64,000 nucleotides of DNA from Oceanihabitans sp. IOP_32 (GCF_009498295.1 NZ_CP040813.1:2611001-2675000); one strand, 5' to 3'. Counted from the stretch's first letter, positions 1 to 11,556 are shown. Program-made: numbers and translations. The notes: generated by a model not told the origin, from the sequence alone.

Positions 1-886
1 CCAGATAAATACCGTCATAAAAACCTGGAAGTGTCACTCTACCATTATCATCTTTTAAACTGCCTAATAATTTTGCTGTATGAAATACTGGATTTGGAGC
101 AAAATTTCCGTATTGCCCACTATGCAAAGGGTAGCGCGGACCAAAAACTTTGAGAGTAGCTCTCGCTATACCTCGAGCACCATAGGTTAAGGTAGGTAAA
201 TTACTTAAATGGCGTGTACCATCCATAATTAATATCATATTCGCCTGTAGCAGTTCTTTATTGTTTAATACGGCATTGGCTAAGTGAGGAGATCCCAATT
301 CCTCTTGAAAATCCATGATAACTTTAATATTATATTCAGGGTCTATTTTTTTATCTCTTAGTATTTCTAAAGCCGAAATAAATGCTACCGTTGGTCCTTT
401 AGAGTCTGACGATGAGCGTGCAAACAGTCTCCAATCTGGATTAAATTCGTCTTTAAGCGGGTTAAAATTTATAATCTGCCATTTGTTTAATCCAGTCTTT
501 TCCTTGTAAACGGGTTTAAAAGGGTCTTCTTGATCCCAAGCAGAAGCGTCGGCAGGGAGTCCGTCTATTTGTAAATAAAATAAAATAGTTTTAGCCTTTT
601 TATTAATTATTTTTTCAGCAAATAATAATGGAGCTCCTGGTGTTGAAATTACTTTCACATCAAAATCTAAATTATTAAAAACCATTTCACACCATTTTAA
701 ATTATTTGCTATTTCCTCTGGGAAATGACCATCGTTAGGTATTTTTAAAAACGACTCTAGGTTAGATAAGGCTTCAGGAAATTTTTGTTGTGCATAATCC
801 ATGATTTTGGCTTTAGATAAGCTTTGTCCATACGATACCGTAACTAAAAAAAATAGTATTAATATGTTAAAATATTTACTTTTCAT
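1..886 (-). CDS. M20 family metallopeptidase, 3' part beyond the window edge
   Basis: The first 295 codons of a secreted peptidase of the M20 (ArgE/DapE/carboxypeptidase) family. The ATG is at 886, followed by a signal peptide of about 20 residues ending in VSYGQ. Family landmarks seen are LQIDGLP with a WDQEDPF segment after it, RSSSDSKGP, and DFQEELGSPHL with the Glu pair that serves as general base and metal ligand. The family normally has His at the position of Gln in LQIDG (a zinc ligand), and SDDKG where this protein has SDSKG. Function would be trimming of peptides in the periplasm. The reading continues past position 1, so the dimerisation domain and C-terminus may lie partly or wholly outside. 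It is divergent from susC. Family assignment is firm; activity is uncertain because of the Gln. Confidence 0.85.
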   Translation of the reverse strand, partial: MKSKYFNILILFFLVTVSYGQSLSKAKIMDYAQQKFPEALSNLESFLKIPNDGHFPEEIANNLKWCEMVFNNLDFDVKVISTPGAPLLFAEKIINKKAKTILFYLQIDGLPADASAWDQEDPFKPVYKEKTGLNKWQIINFNPLKDEFNPDWRLFARSSSDSKGPTVAFISALEILRDKKIDPEYNIKVIMDFQEELGSPHLANAVLNNKELLQANMILIMDGTRHLSNLPTLTYGARGIARATLKVFGPRYPLHSGQYGNFAPNPVFHTAKLLGSLKDDNGRVTLPGFYDGIYL

Positions 887-1422
887 GGAATTGTTTAATG
901 GATTTTAATCAGAATTTACACCTAAATAACAAAATACGGTTAACAGATTTTGTGTGATATTGATGGTATTCAGACAAAGTTATTCTCCTGATATTGTGAG
1001 GGTTTACAGTATTTTTTAAGGTTGTAGTTTTGTTTCGTTATTTGTTAAATTTTTCACAATTTAGCAATTTTTATTTAACAACCTATTTATATGATAGCAT
1101 TTTTTTTAGAAATACTGTTAAAAATATTGTTCTTTAGATAGTTTTAATATTTCAAAAAAAGCTGGTTTGATTGTTAAAAAACAACTCTATTTAGAGATTT
1201 GTTTGCATGTCGGATTCTTAAGTTTCGCTGTTAAAATAAAATACGAGATGAAAATGAATGATTTTTGAATAAGGTAATACAAGGAGTGTTATGCATGCCC
1301 ATTGTCCCGAATTAATCTATGCTAAGGTTTTAATTATGTTAGCTGGGTTATTTGCGTTCTCTAGTACACGAACAAGATTTTTTTTGTAAATTTAAACGGA
1401 AGCTAATCTTAAAAATATTTTT
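887..1422. other. Intergenic region between divergent peptidase and susC
   Basis: This 536-bp AT-rich stretch separates the M20 peptidase (minus) from susC (plus). It must hold both promoters, but no box close to TAnnTTTG stood out, and no open frame, RNA gene or strong hairpin was recognised. Confidence 0.5.
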
Positions 1423-4400
1423 ATGAAACAAATAACCAAAAAGCACCTTGGTGCTAAGTCGCTAAAACAGGTTTTTGTCCTGTTGGTAATCATTACTTTT
1501 GGGTTTAGTATGCATGGTCAAACAACTTATGCATTTAAAGGAAAAGTAACCGATAATAGTGGTGTTCCCGTCGCTGGTGCTACGGTTCAAATTAAAAACA
1601 CAAATCAAGGTGTGGTCACGGACTTTGATGGCAACTATGATTTGAAAGCGAATATAGAATCAGGCAACTATACACTGGTTTTTAGATCTCTAGGTTTAAC
1701 AACTCAAGAAGTTGAGGTTGCTTTGGGGGCAGAGAAAGAAGTAGTTAATAATGTTGTTATGACTACCGATATTTTAGGATTAGATCAAGTGGTTATCACC
1801 GGGGTTGGAGCATTAACACAAAAAAAACAACTAGGTAACACCATTTCAAGTGTAACGGGTTTGGAAATTGCCCAATCTGGATCAGTAGATATTACAGGAG
1901 GGCTTTCGGGAAAACTTGCAGGAATTCAAGTGACACAAAACTCTGGAGATCCGGCAGCAGGTATTAGTGTGCGATTAAGAAGTGCGAGTACGGTTAACGG
2001 AAGTTCCGATCCGCTTTATATTATCGATGGTGTTATTGTTAACAATAACTCGGTTGATGTTTTAGGTACAACAAGTGTGGTTCAAAATAGATTGTCTGAT
2101 ATTAGTCCTCAAGATATCGACAGAATTGAAGTTATAAAAGGCGCTGCAGCTGCAGCAATATATGGGTCGCGTGCCAGTAATGGTGTGGTTCAGATTTTTA
2201 CAAAGAAAGGGAAATTGGGGAAGCCCGTCGTTACCATGTCCAGCAGTTTGAATTTTAATTTTTTACGGAAAAAACGCGCTTTTAATGAAGAGCCTTTTGA
2301 TTGGGTTTCTACAGATATTGCCGTGCTCGATAAGGTGCCAGCCACAAGGTATGATTATCAGGATATGGTGTTCGAAAATTCATTAGGAACCGATAATTAT
2401 GTTTCAGTATCTGGCGGAAAAGAGGATACTAACTATTTTGCTTCGTTTTCTTACCTGAAAAATAATGGCATTTTAAAAAGTACTAACTTTGAAAGACAAG
2501 GCGGAAGAGTTAGAATTAATCAAGAATTTAATGATTGGATATCGGCATCCTTAGGCACTTATTTTTCAACTAGTACAAGTCAAGATCAGCCAAATGGGGG
2601 TTATGTCGCTGGGGTATTACCAACGATTCTATTTACCAATAACACCATCGATCCTCGTCAAGATGCAGATGGAAATTATCCAACAATGACCTTTTATCCA
2701 AATATCTTAGAATACATTAATAACTTCGACTTTAATCAGAAAAATAATAGAACTATAAGTGATCTGCAAATTAATTTAAAACCTTTAGATGGACTTAAGG
2801 TTAATTATACACTAGGTTACGATAATTCTGAGTCTACTGGAAATACTTATGTTCCTATAGGTACCACTACTGTGGAGTTAGGTACAGCAAGTACCACAAC
2901 CATAAGTACTAAACAGTTTAATAGTGATTTAAATGCCTCTTTTAATAAGGATATTAGTGATGCCGTAAAATCTACAACAACTGCAGGCTTTAGTTGGCAA
3001 TCGGATAAATCGCAGTTTCGTTCAATTTCTGGAACAGGATTGGCACTAGGAGTAAAAACAACAAATGGAGCGGCTTCAATAGCGACAAACGAAGTTAGAA
3101 GCGAGCGCAGTTTCTGGGGAGGTTTTTTACAGCAAACTTTTGGTATTAGCGGTAAGCTTTTTCTTACTGGCGCTATTCGTTTAGATGGTTCTTCTGTATT
3201 TGGAGCAGACGAAAGAAATCAATTTTACCCAAAAGCAAGTATGTCTTATTTAATTTCAAACGAGAATTTTTGGGAAAACAGCTTAGGCAATGTGTTTAAT
3301 AGCTTTAAGTTAAGAGGTGCTTGGGGTCAAGCAGGTAATTTAACTGCCATAGGACCTTTTGATCGATTATCGAATTACGCAGCTATAAGTATTGATGGGA
3401 CCTCTGGATTAATTGCTCCAACACGATTAGGTAATGCCGATTTAAAACCCGAAAGACAGGCCGAATTAGAATTTGGTATTGATATGGGTTTATTTGATAA
3501 CAGGATTGGAGTTGAACTTACCTATTATAAGCAAGACATAGAAGATCTTTTATTGGCCAGAACATTATCGCCATCAACAGGTTTTGGGTCGCGAGTAGAA
3601 AATATAGGAACGATGACTAATAAAGGTTTTGAGGCTTTAATTACCGCAACCCCAATTCAATCAAATAACTTTAGTTGGACCGTTACAGGAACGTATTCTT
3701 CCAATAAAAACGAGGTGAATAATATTGAGGGTGAGCAATTTGGTATTGGTAATTTCGGTTTTTCTGTTGCCAAAAACGGACAGCCTTTAGGGGTTTTCTA
3801 CCAAGGTTTCTATGCCAGGAATCCCGACGGAAGTCTTTTGTTAACTCCCAACGGGCTACCTCAAAGGGAAAAAGGGTCGTTTGATGCCAATGGGAATGCC
3901 GTTCCAGAACGCGATGCTTCTGGGCAACCTAGTGGAGTTAATTTAAGTAAGGTTATAGGAGATCCAAATCCGGACTTTATCGCTTCATTAATTAATGAGC
4001 TTAAGTATAAGAATTTCTCTTTCAGAATGCAGCTTGATGCTGTGCAAGGTGTTGATATTTTAAGTTGGGATACTCGTATGTTCTATCGCTTTGGTGGAGG
4101 TCCCGCTACTGGTAGTGAATTAAGAGGAGAAAGCGTAAGAGGTACTGGTGCCGCCAAGTTTGGTATAGCAGAATCTTATATTGAAGATGGATCTTATGTT
4201 AAACTTCGTGAAGTATCAGCTTCATACATGTTAAAAAATCCTCTGGAAGGGGTGAGTAGTGTGAAGTTTACTTTAACAGGTCGGAATTTATTTTCAATTG
4301 ATAATTTCTCGGGTTACGACCCAGAAGTAAATATGGATGGTCAAAGTAATGGTGCTAGAGGTGGTGTTATGGGCTTGGTGCCTATACCTCTTGTGGTGAA

Positions 4401-4425
4401 ATTTGGTTTAGTAGCTGTTTTTTAA
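1423..4425 (+). CDS. SusC/RagA family TonB-linked outer membrane protein
   Basis: Outer-membrane TonB-dependent transporter of the SusC/RagA class, 1000 residues, a usual length. A signal peptide (about residues 1-33) is followed by a carboxypeptidase-regulatory-like beta-sandwich (about 36-120, GKVTDNSGVPVAGATV and DFDGNYDL), then the TonB plug (about 130-245, ending YGSRASNGVVQIFTKKG), then a beta-barrel running to the C-terminal Phe. It works with the SusD-like lipoprotein 27 bp downstream to import an oligomeric nutrient. No glycoside hydrolase, protease, sulfatase or anti-sigma factor accompanies the pair, so the substrate cannot be read from context. A peptide or small glycan is possible given the M20 peptidase upstream and the NamZ-like gene downstream. 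Confidence 0.95.
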   Translation: MKQITKKHLGAKSLKQVFVLLVIITFGFSMHGQTTYAFKGKVTDNSGVPVAGATVQIKNTNQGVVTDFDGNYDLKANIESGNYTLVFRSLGLTTQEVEVALGAEKEVVNNVVMTTDILGLDQVVITGVGALTQKKQLGNTISSVTGLEIAQSGSVDITGGLSGKLAGIQVTQNSGDPAAGISVRLRSASTVNGSSDPLYIIDGVIVNNNSVDVLGTTSVVQNRLSDISPQDIDRIEVIKGAAAAAIYGSRASNGVVQIFTKKGKLGKPVVTMSSSLNFNFLRKKRAFNEEPFDWVSTDIAVLDKVPATRYDYQDMVFENSLGTDNYVSVSGGKEDTNYFASFSYLKNNGILKSTNFERQGGRVRINQEFNDWISASLGTYFSTSTSQDQPNGGYVAGVLPTILFTNNTIDPRQDADGNYPTMTFYPNILEYINNFDFNQKNNRTISDLQINLKPLDGLKVNYTLGYDNSESTGNTYVPIGTTTVELGTASTTTISTKQFNSDLNASFNKDISDAVKSTTTAGFSWQSDKSQFRSISGTGLALGVKTTNGAASIATNEVRSERSFWGGFLQQTFGISGKLFLTGAIRLDGSSVFGADERNQFYPKASMSYLISNENFWENSLGNVFNSFKLRGAWGQAGNLTAIGPFDRLSNYAAISIDGTSGLIAPTRLGNADLKPERQAELEFGIDMGLFDNRIGVELTYYKQDIEDLLLARTLSPSTGFGSRVENIGTMTNKGFEALITATPIQSNNFSWTVTGTYSSNKNEVNNIEGEQFGIGNFGFSVAKNGQPLGVFYQGFYARNPDGSLLLTPNGLPQREKGSFDANGNAVPERDASGQPSGVNLSKVIGDPNPDFIASLINELKYKNFSFRMQLDAVQGVDILSWDTRMFYRFGGGPATGSELRGESVRGTGAAKFGIAESYIEDGSYVKLREVSASYMLKNPLEGVSSVKFTLTGRNLFSIDNFSGYDPEVNMDGQSNGARGGVMGLVPIPLVVKFGLVAVF

Positions 4426-4452
4426 ATATTAAATATTAAAACATAGTATAAA

Positions 4453-5796
4453 ATGAAAAATATAAAAATATATACAATTATAGGTGTCTTTTTAATGAGT
4501 TGTACTTTGCTTACGGCTTGCGATACCGATTTTGAAAATCCAAATAACCCTACAGAAGATGTTGTTTTGGGTACTAAAGATGGGCTTTTTGCGCTGGCGA
4601 CAGGAATTAGACAATATTATTCTGTGTTTGCCTTAAGACAAATAATAGAAGCACCTGGAATTACAACCAGAGAATTAGGGGTAACCAATACGTTTTTAAA
4701 TATTAATGAATTAGCCAAAGGTGGTGCAGAACTACCTGCAGAAAGCGGCGGTATAACAAATCCTTGGGTAAATGTATTACGCGCTAAAGGTATGGCAGAA
4801 TCGTTAATTGCGGGAGCTAATGCCGTAGAACTTACCGAAGGCACAAAAAGCGGACTTCTGGCTTATGGCAATCTGTTTAAAGCCATGTCGCTAGGGTATT
4901 TAATAGACATGTTTGAAGAAGTGCCCATAAATAATGCTCTAGATGGGGCTGCTCCTTTTAGTGATCGGGCTTCGGTTTTAGCGGAGTGTATTTCATTACT
5001 AACGAATGCTAGAGATGGTATGCTTGTTCCTATTTCAGACGAATTTCAATCTACAGTATTGTGGGCAGATTTTAGCTTAATGAAAACAGTAAATGCATTT
5101 CTTGCGCGTTATCATTTAATTGCGGGTAATTATAATGAAGCCATTGCCGCTGCAAATGCAGTCATAAATTCTAGCGATATCACGACCTCTATGTGGGTTT
5201 ATGATGCTAATAACCAAAATCCTATTTGGAATCGCACAGTTAATTCGGCAGATTTAAATCCTCAAACCAATTTTGGTTTGCTAGGAAATTATATTCCAGA
5301 AGCTGGAGACGGTCGAATCGATTTTTATTTAGGCGCCGATGCAGGTTCGGCAAATGCAGATGCTGGAGGTCAGCCCCTAAGTGAGATGCTTGGCTTTTTC
5401 AGCACAAACACATCACCTATTCCTATTTATCTTCCAGGAGAAATGCTGTTGATTAAAGCAGAGGCCTATGCAAGACTAGATCAATTAAATGAAGCTGTAA
5501 CAGCTTTGAATTTAGTAAGACAGAAAAATAATGATCCTCTGGGAGTTAACGCTAATCTTTTAGCTTGGGCTGGAGATGCCACTAATAAAAATGCTGTTTT
5601 AGAAGAGATATATAAAAACAGATGTATAGAGCTTTTTTTAACAGGATTAAGATTTGGCGACAGTAAAAGATTTCATCCAGACTTTGCAGTACCTTCTGCA
5701 GCTAATACTACAAACGAAAGGAATAGAAATTATTACCCTTATCCATCAATTGAGCGCGAAAACAACCCGAATACACCAGCAGATCCTTTAATTTAA
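4453..5796 (+). CDS. SusD/RagB family nutrient-binding lipoprotein
   Basis: Cell-surface lipoprotein partner of the preceding SusC-like transporter. The N-terminus has a lipoprotein signal with lipobox LTAC, giving a mature Cys at residue 23. The body has the helical TPR-like pattern of the family (LAYGNLFKAMSLGYLIDMFEEVP; YNEAIAAANAVI; GEMLLIKAEAYARLDQLNEAVTALN) and the C-terminal EEIYKNRCIELFLTGLRFGDSKRF block near the end. At 447 residues it is shorter than many family members (often 480-550), which suggests a small ligand-binding insert. The start is the ATG 27 bp after susC, so the two are co-transcribed. Assignment is firm; ligand unknown. Confidence 0.93.
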   Translation: MKNIKIYTIIGVFLMSCTLLTACDTDFENPNNPTEDVVLGTKDGLFALATGIRQYYSVFALRQIIEAPGITTRELGVTNTFLNINELAKGGAELPAESGGITNPWVNVLRAKGMAESLIAGANAVELTEGTKSGLLAYGNLFKAMSLGYLIDMFEEVPINNALDGAAPFSDRASVLAECISLLTNARDGMLVPISDEFQSTVLWADFSLMKTVNAFLARYHLIAGNYNEAIAAANAVINSSDITTSMWVYDANNQNPIWNRTVNSADLNPQTNFGLLGNYIPEAGDGRIDFYLGADAGSANADAGGQPLSEMLGFFSTNTSPIPIYLPGEMLLIKAEAYARLDQLNEAVTALNLVRQKNNDPLGVNANLLAWAGDATNKNAVLEEIYKNRCIELFLTGLRFGDSKRFHPDFAVPSAANTTNERNRNYYPYPSIERENNPNTPADPLI

Positions 5797-5923
5797 AACG
5801 AGTGGCTTGATGCTGCTTTTTAAATTTAAGGTGGTGAAAAAATGTAATACCTATAGTAAGTTGTAATTTGCTTCTAATTGGCGAAAATTGATTTTTTTTA
5901 ATTGAATATAATATCGTGAAGCT

Positions 5924-7108
5924 ATGAAAGTGTTAACAGGTTTAGATGTTTTGATTAACGATAAGGAGCTTCAAAGTAAATTTAGCGGAAATGTCGCGTT
6001 GTTATGTCACAATGCGTCTATCGATGCTAATTTTACACAGGCAGCAGTAAAATTTAAAGAAATTTTTGGCTCCAGATTTATTAAAATGTTTGGGCCACAA
6101 CATGGTTTTTCAACAGATGTTCAAGATAACATGGTGGAAACAGATCATTACGTGCATCCGTTTTTTAAAATACCTGTTTATTCTCTTTACTCAGAAACCC
6201 GCATTCCTACAGACGAGATGCTTGAAGGTATTGATCACTTCTTTGTAGACTTACAAGATGTGGGTTGTAGAGTATATACTTATATCTATACTCTTACTTT
6301 GTTGCTTGAAAAATGTGGAACAAAAGACATTCAAATTATTGTACTCGATCGTCCTAATCCAATTAATGGCATTGATGTTGAAGGTAATATTACAGAATCA
6401 AAATTTAAATCATTTGTGGGCAGACATCCCATTCCATTACGTCATGGCATGACTATCGGGGAAGTGGGACTAATGCACCAAAACTTGTGGGCTAAAACTA
6501 AAGTAAACTTCGAGGTTGTAAAAATGGAGAATTGGGAGAGAGCGATGTTTTTCGAAGATACTAAATTGCCTTGGATCTTGCCCTCTCCAAATCTTGCAAG
6601 AGCAGAAAGCACGATGACGTTTTCGGCTACGGTTTTTTTAGAAGGAACGCTTTTAAGTGAGGGCAGGGGAACCTCCCAGCCATTAGAAATCGTGGGGCAT
6701 CCAAAAATAGAACCCTATTCATTATACGAAAATCATTTACTTGAGATTATAAAAAAATCGAAACTCGAGGGCTTTGTTTTAAGGCCAATAACATTTCTTC
6801 CAACCTTTCAAAAACATGCCAATATGGTTTGTGGTGGTTTTCAAATTCACGTAACAAATAAATCTAGATTTAAACCCTGGCGTACAGGTCAACTTATTTT
6901 GCGAGAATTATATCATGTTTTAGGAGAGGATTTTAAATGGAAGCAACCACCTTATGAGTATAACCATACACAAATGCCCATTGATATTATAAATGGTACA
7001 GATAAATTAAGGCATTGGATTGAAAATAATGAACCACTAGAAATACTTGAATCTTTTGAAAGTTTAGACGACTATAAAGAGCAATTGAATGCAATAAAGA
7101 TTTATTAG
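5924..7108 (+). CDS. NamZ-like (DUF1343) protein, probably cytoplasmic
   Basis: Member of the DUF1343 family, whose characterised members (NamZ of Bacillus and Tannerella) are exo-beta-N-acetylmuramidases acting on peptidoglycan fragments. Family blocks seen: MFGPQHGFSTDVQDNM (about 55-70), FVDLQDVGCRVYTYIYTL (about 107-125), VLDRPNPINGIDVEGN and GMTIGEVGLM. There is no signal peptide, so it would act inside the cell, perhaps in muropeptide recycling. The motif GPEHGF, whose Glu was proposed as the catalytic acid in the Bacillus enzyme, reads GPQHGF here (Gln59). This may therefore be a different-activity or inactive branch. It lies 127 bp after susD and may be co-transcribed with it. Confidence 0.85.
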   Translation: MKVLTGLDVLINDKELQSKFSGNVALLCHNASIDANFTQAAVKFKEIFGSRFIKMFGPQHGFSTDVQDNMVETDHYVHPFFKIPVYSLYSETRIPTDEMLEGIDHFFVDLQDVGCRVYTYIYTLTLLLEKCGTKDIQIIVLDRPNPINGIDVEGNITESKFKSFVGRHPIPLRHGMTIGEVGLMHQNLWAKTKVNFEVVKMENWERAMFFEDTKLPWILPSPNLARAESTMTFSATVFLEGTLLSEGRGTSQPLEIVGHPKIEPYSLYENHLLEIIKKSKLEGFVLRPITFLPTFQKHANMVCGGFQIHVTNKSRFKPWRTGQLILRELYHVLGEDFKWKQPPYEYNHTQMPIDIINGTDKLRHWIENNEPLEILESFESLDDYKEQLNAIKIY

Positions 7109-7294
7109 GCGTGTTTTTTCGTAAATTATGCACGCTACACGTTTAAATTATAATTTGAAATCTTTTCTAAGCACAGGTCTATTAAATCGAACTGATAAGG
7201 ATTATAATCAAGAAGTATTTGGCGTAGTATATCTTCGGCAAATCTTAGCTTAATTTTTTAAAACAATAAAAAGTAAAGAAGAGTTTATCAATAA

Positions 7295-8977
<1,683 letters not shown>

Positions 8978-9043
8978 AATTGGATAGCTTTTTGTAAAGT
9001 AAATGCAGTTCACTCTTTTTCTTAAAAGAGAAACTTTAAAAAT

Positions 9044-10939
9044 ATGGAAGAAAAAAAATTAGACAAGAATTCGATTATAGGTTTTATACTTATTTTCGGA
9101 ATAATGATGTTTTGGCTTTGGCAGAACAGCCCAACCCCAGAAGAATTAGAGGCCCAAGAAAAAGCTAAGCAAGAACAAGTCGAAGCCCAAAAAAAGGCAG
9201 AAATACCACAGCAAACAAAAGTAATAACAGCACAAGAAACTAACGCTGTTACAATTTCAGATTCTTTAAAATTAATTAACCTACAAAACAAATTAGGGGC
9301 TTTTGCTTATTCTGGTGTAAATGCAACAGATGAAGAAACCCTGGTAGAAAGTGATTTATTAGCCATAAAATTTAATAATAAAGGCGGGTATGTTTCTGAA
9401 ATTAAACTGAAGGAATTTGTTAATTACGACTCGATTCCTATCTTTTTAATAAAAGATAATAATGCAGTTTTTAATATAAATTTTGCTACTCAAGACAGTA
9501 GAATCCTTAATACAAAAGATTTGTATTTTGAACCTTCCGTTACTAAAAAAGGCGAGGTTACTTTAGTTTCAATGAAGCTTAAAGTTTCTGAAACCAAGTT
9601 TTTGGAATACCTCTACGAAATAAAAGAAGGGGATTATATGATGAGGTTTACAGTGCGCTCTCAGGGCTTAAGCAATGTTATAAACAGCGCTCAAGATGTG
9701 AACTTAAACTGGAATTTAAAAGCCTATCGCAATGCTAAAAGTGTAACTTACGAGAATAGATATACCGAGCTCGTTTTTGAGTATGAAGACGGTAAAGATG
9801 ATTATTTAGGTCAGCAGGACAGCACCGAAGATACGGCTAACGATGTGACGTATGTTGCCTTTAAACAACATTTTTTCACCTCTATACTATTGGCAGATAC
9901 CCCTTTTAAAACGGGGAAATTTAGAAGTGAAAATCTGGTTCAAGATGAGGAGATCGATACCGTTTATACCAAGGCGTTTTCTACGACATTACCTCTAGAA
10001 CTTACTGCGGGCGAAATTAATAAATCGATGGATTGGTATTACGGCCCAAGCGATTATAAAATACTTAATGACTATGGTAGAAATTTAGACGAAATTATTC
10101 CATTAGGTTGGGGTATTTTTGGATGGATTAATCGTTACCTATTTATACCATTGTTTTCGATGTTGGGCGGTTACATGCCTTATGGAATTGCCATTATTGT
10201 TATGACGGTTTTAATCAAGCTATTAATGTCTTTTGTGCAATATAAGCAGTTTTTATCTCAAGCCAAACTTAAGATTTTAAAACCAGAATTGGATGCTATT
10301 CGAGAAAAACACAAAAACAATAAGGCTAAAGCTCAACAAGAAACTTTAGCATTGCAAACCAAAGCAGGGGCGAGTCCTATGGCAGGTTGTTTGCCGGCTT
10401 TAGTCCAGTTACCTGTATTTTATGCCTTATTCCAATTTTTTCCGTCGGCATTCGATTTGAGACAGAAATCGTTCCTTTGGGTAGAAGACTTATCATCTTA
10501 CGATACGATCGCTGAGTTACCGTTTCATATTCCATTTTATGGAGATCACGTAAGTCTGTTTCCTATTTTGGCATCTATTGCTATTTTCTTTTATATGCGC
10601 TTAACTACGGGGCAGCAAATGGCATCGCAACCAACTCAAGAAGGTATGCCAGATATGGCTAAAATGATGAAGTATATGATGTACTTCTCTCCAATATTAA
10701 TGTTGTTTTTCTTTAATAACTATGCCTCAGGTTTAAGTTTATACTATTTTATTTCTAATTTAATTAGTATTGGTATTATACTAGTCATTAAGAATTATAT
10801 TCTTGATGAAGATAAAATACATGCACAGATTCAAGTGAATAAAAAGAAACCTAAAAAACAAGGTCGTTTTCAGAAAAAAATGGCCGAGATGATGGAGGAA
10901 GCCGAAAGGCAAAAGCAATTGCAACAAAAAAGAAAATAA
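9044..10939 (+). CDS. yidC: Membrane protein insertase YidC
   Basis: Inner-membrane insertase/foldase working with the Sec translocon and alone. One transmembrane helix at about residues 10-27 anchors the protein. A large periplasmic beta-domain follows (about 60-350). Then comes the conserved insertase core (about 365-585): GWGIFGWINRYLFIPLFSMLG, the cytoplasmic hairpin KPELDAIREKHKNN, SPMAGCLPALVQLPVFYALFQFF and the last helices. The C-terminus is rich in Lys/Arg/Gln, typical for ribosome contact. At 631 residues it has the Bacteroidetes length. It is co-directional with pyrG and ends before a strong terminator at 10987-11027. Confidence 0.97.
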   Translation: MEEKKLDKNSIIGFILIFGIMMFWLWQNSPTPEELEAQEKAKQEQVEAQKKAEIPQQTKVITAQETNAVTISDSLKLINLQNKLGAFAYSGVNATDEETLVESDLLAIKFNNKGGYVSEIKLKEFVNYDSIPIFLIKDNNAVFNINFATQDSRILNTKDLYFEPSVTKKGEVTLVSMKLKVSETKFLEYLYEIKEGDYMMRFTVRSQGLSNVINSAQDVNLNWNLKAYRNAKSVTYENRYTELVFEYEDGKDDYLGQQDSTEDTANDVTYVAFKQHFFTSILLADTPFKTGKFRSENLVQDEEIDTVYTKAFSTTLPLELTAGEINKSMDWYYGPSDYKILNDYGRNLDEIIPLGWGIFGWINRYLFIPLFSMLGGYMPYGIAIIVMTVLIKLLMSFVQYKQFLSQAKLKILKPELDAIREKHKNNKAKAQQETLALQTKAGASPMAGCLPALVQLPVFYALFQFFPSAFDLRQKSFLWVEDLSSYDTIAELPFHIPFYGDHVSLFPILASIAIFFYMRLTTGQQMASQPTQEGMPDMAKMMKYMMYFSPILMLFFFNNYASGLSLYYFISNLISIGIILVIKNYILDEDKIHAQIQVNKKKPKKQGRFQKKMAEMMEEAERQKQLQQKRK

Positions 10940-10986
10940 TGCACGACGCTTTGCATTGTTTCCTTAAAGTTTAGCGCCAAATTTCA

Positions 10987-11027
10987 AAAAGAAAAGCTGT
11001 CCAATATAGTGGGCAGCTTTTCTTTTT
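10987..11027 (+). terminator. Intrinsic terminator of the pyrG-yidC transcript
   Basis: Stem GAAAAGCTG paired with CAGCTTTTC around a short loop, followed by a T-run, 48 bp after the yidC stop. The flanking A-run and T-run extend the stem. Confidence 0.85.
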
Positions 11028-11180
11028 TAATTTAAATTGAATTTATGGAGGGAATTAAGAGGTAGTTATTCTTTAAGTTTTGAATGATAAATCTAATTTT
11101 TAGAATCTTATAATATGTAGTCTTACAAAATCTTAGCCAAATGTTTTAGATTTTCATGAAACGAATAGTAGAATTCGATT

Positions 11181-11210
11181 TTGCAATACAACATTTCAAA
11201 ATTAAATTGG
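11181..11210 (-). repeat. Partial copy of the TATACCAAT interspersed palindrome
   Basis: On the minus strand this reads CCAATTTAATTTTGAAATG followed by TTGTATTGCAA, matching the copies at 36847-36890, 50309-50345 and 59401-59444. It lacks the outer tips. Confidence 0.6.
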
Positions 11211-11296
11211 AAGAAGTGATTTTCTGAACTGTACTTATTGAATAGAATAATTTTCATTACCAAAGGCATCTTAACTTTGCTTAATGACTAACCAAA

Positions 11297-11338
11297 AAAG
11301 AAGGGGTCTAAAAATTACTTTTTAGACGACCTTCTTTC
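11297..11338. terminator. Bidirectional terminator-like hairpin
   Basis: Two-part stem AAGAAGG + TCTAAAAA, loop TTAC, then TTTTTAGA + CCTTCTT, flanked by A-runs and T-runs on both sides. It lies in the gap between convergent yidC and the fasciclin gene. It could stop the fasciclin transcript (minus) and any yidC read-through. Confidence 0.65.
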
Positions 11339-11421
11339 TTTCTCATAGACAATTTCTTTTCAAGTGTCTACAATCTAACAAACAAACTAAATCGTTTAAT
11401 TTTGATTTTAAGTAGTGGTGT

Positions 11422-11510
11422 GCAACTTTAAAAGCGAATAATTGGTTATACAATTTTTAAATAAACATTAACAGCAAAATGTTTAAATTGTATGTTCCTT
11501 TTAAAGTTGC
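11422..11510. repeat. Long imperfect inverted repeat
   Basis: The outer arms GCAACTTTAAAAG and CTTTTAAAGTTGC are perfect. The inner segments TATACAATTT and AAATTGTATG, and AAACATT and AATGTTT, are also complementary. The whole 89 bp can fold into one long bulged hairpin. It lies just downstream of the fasciclin gene. With 11027-11296, where only the partial repeat copy was seen, this accounts for the 617-bp gap after yidC. Confidence 0.6.
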
Positions 11511-11556
11511 GTATTTTACCACTTTGTATTTGCTGTTTTTTTTTTGATATGACGTT

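Noticed and set aside
315-509. Open frame of 64 codons on the plus strand inside the M20 peptidase
   Set aside because: It lies fully within a well-conserved peptidase frame on the other strand, with no conserved motif of its own.
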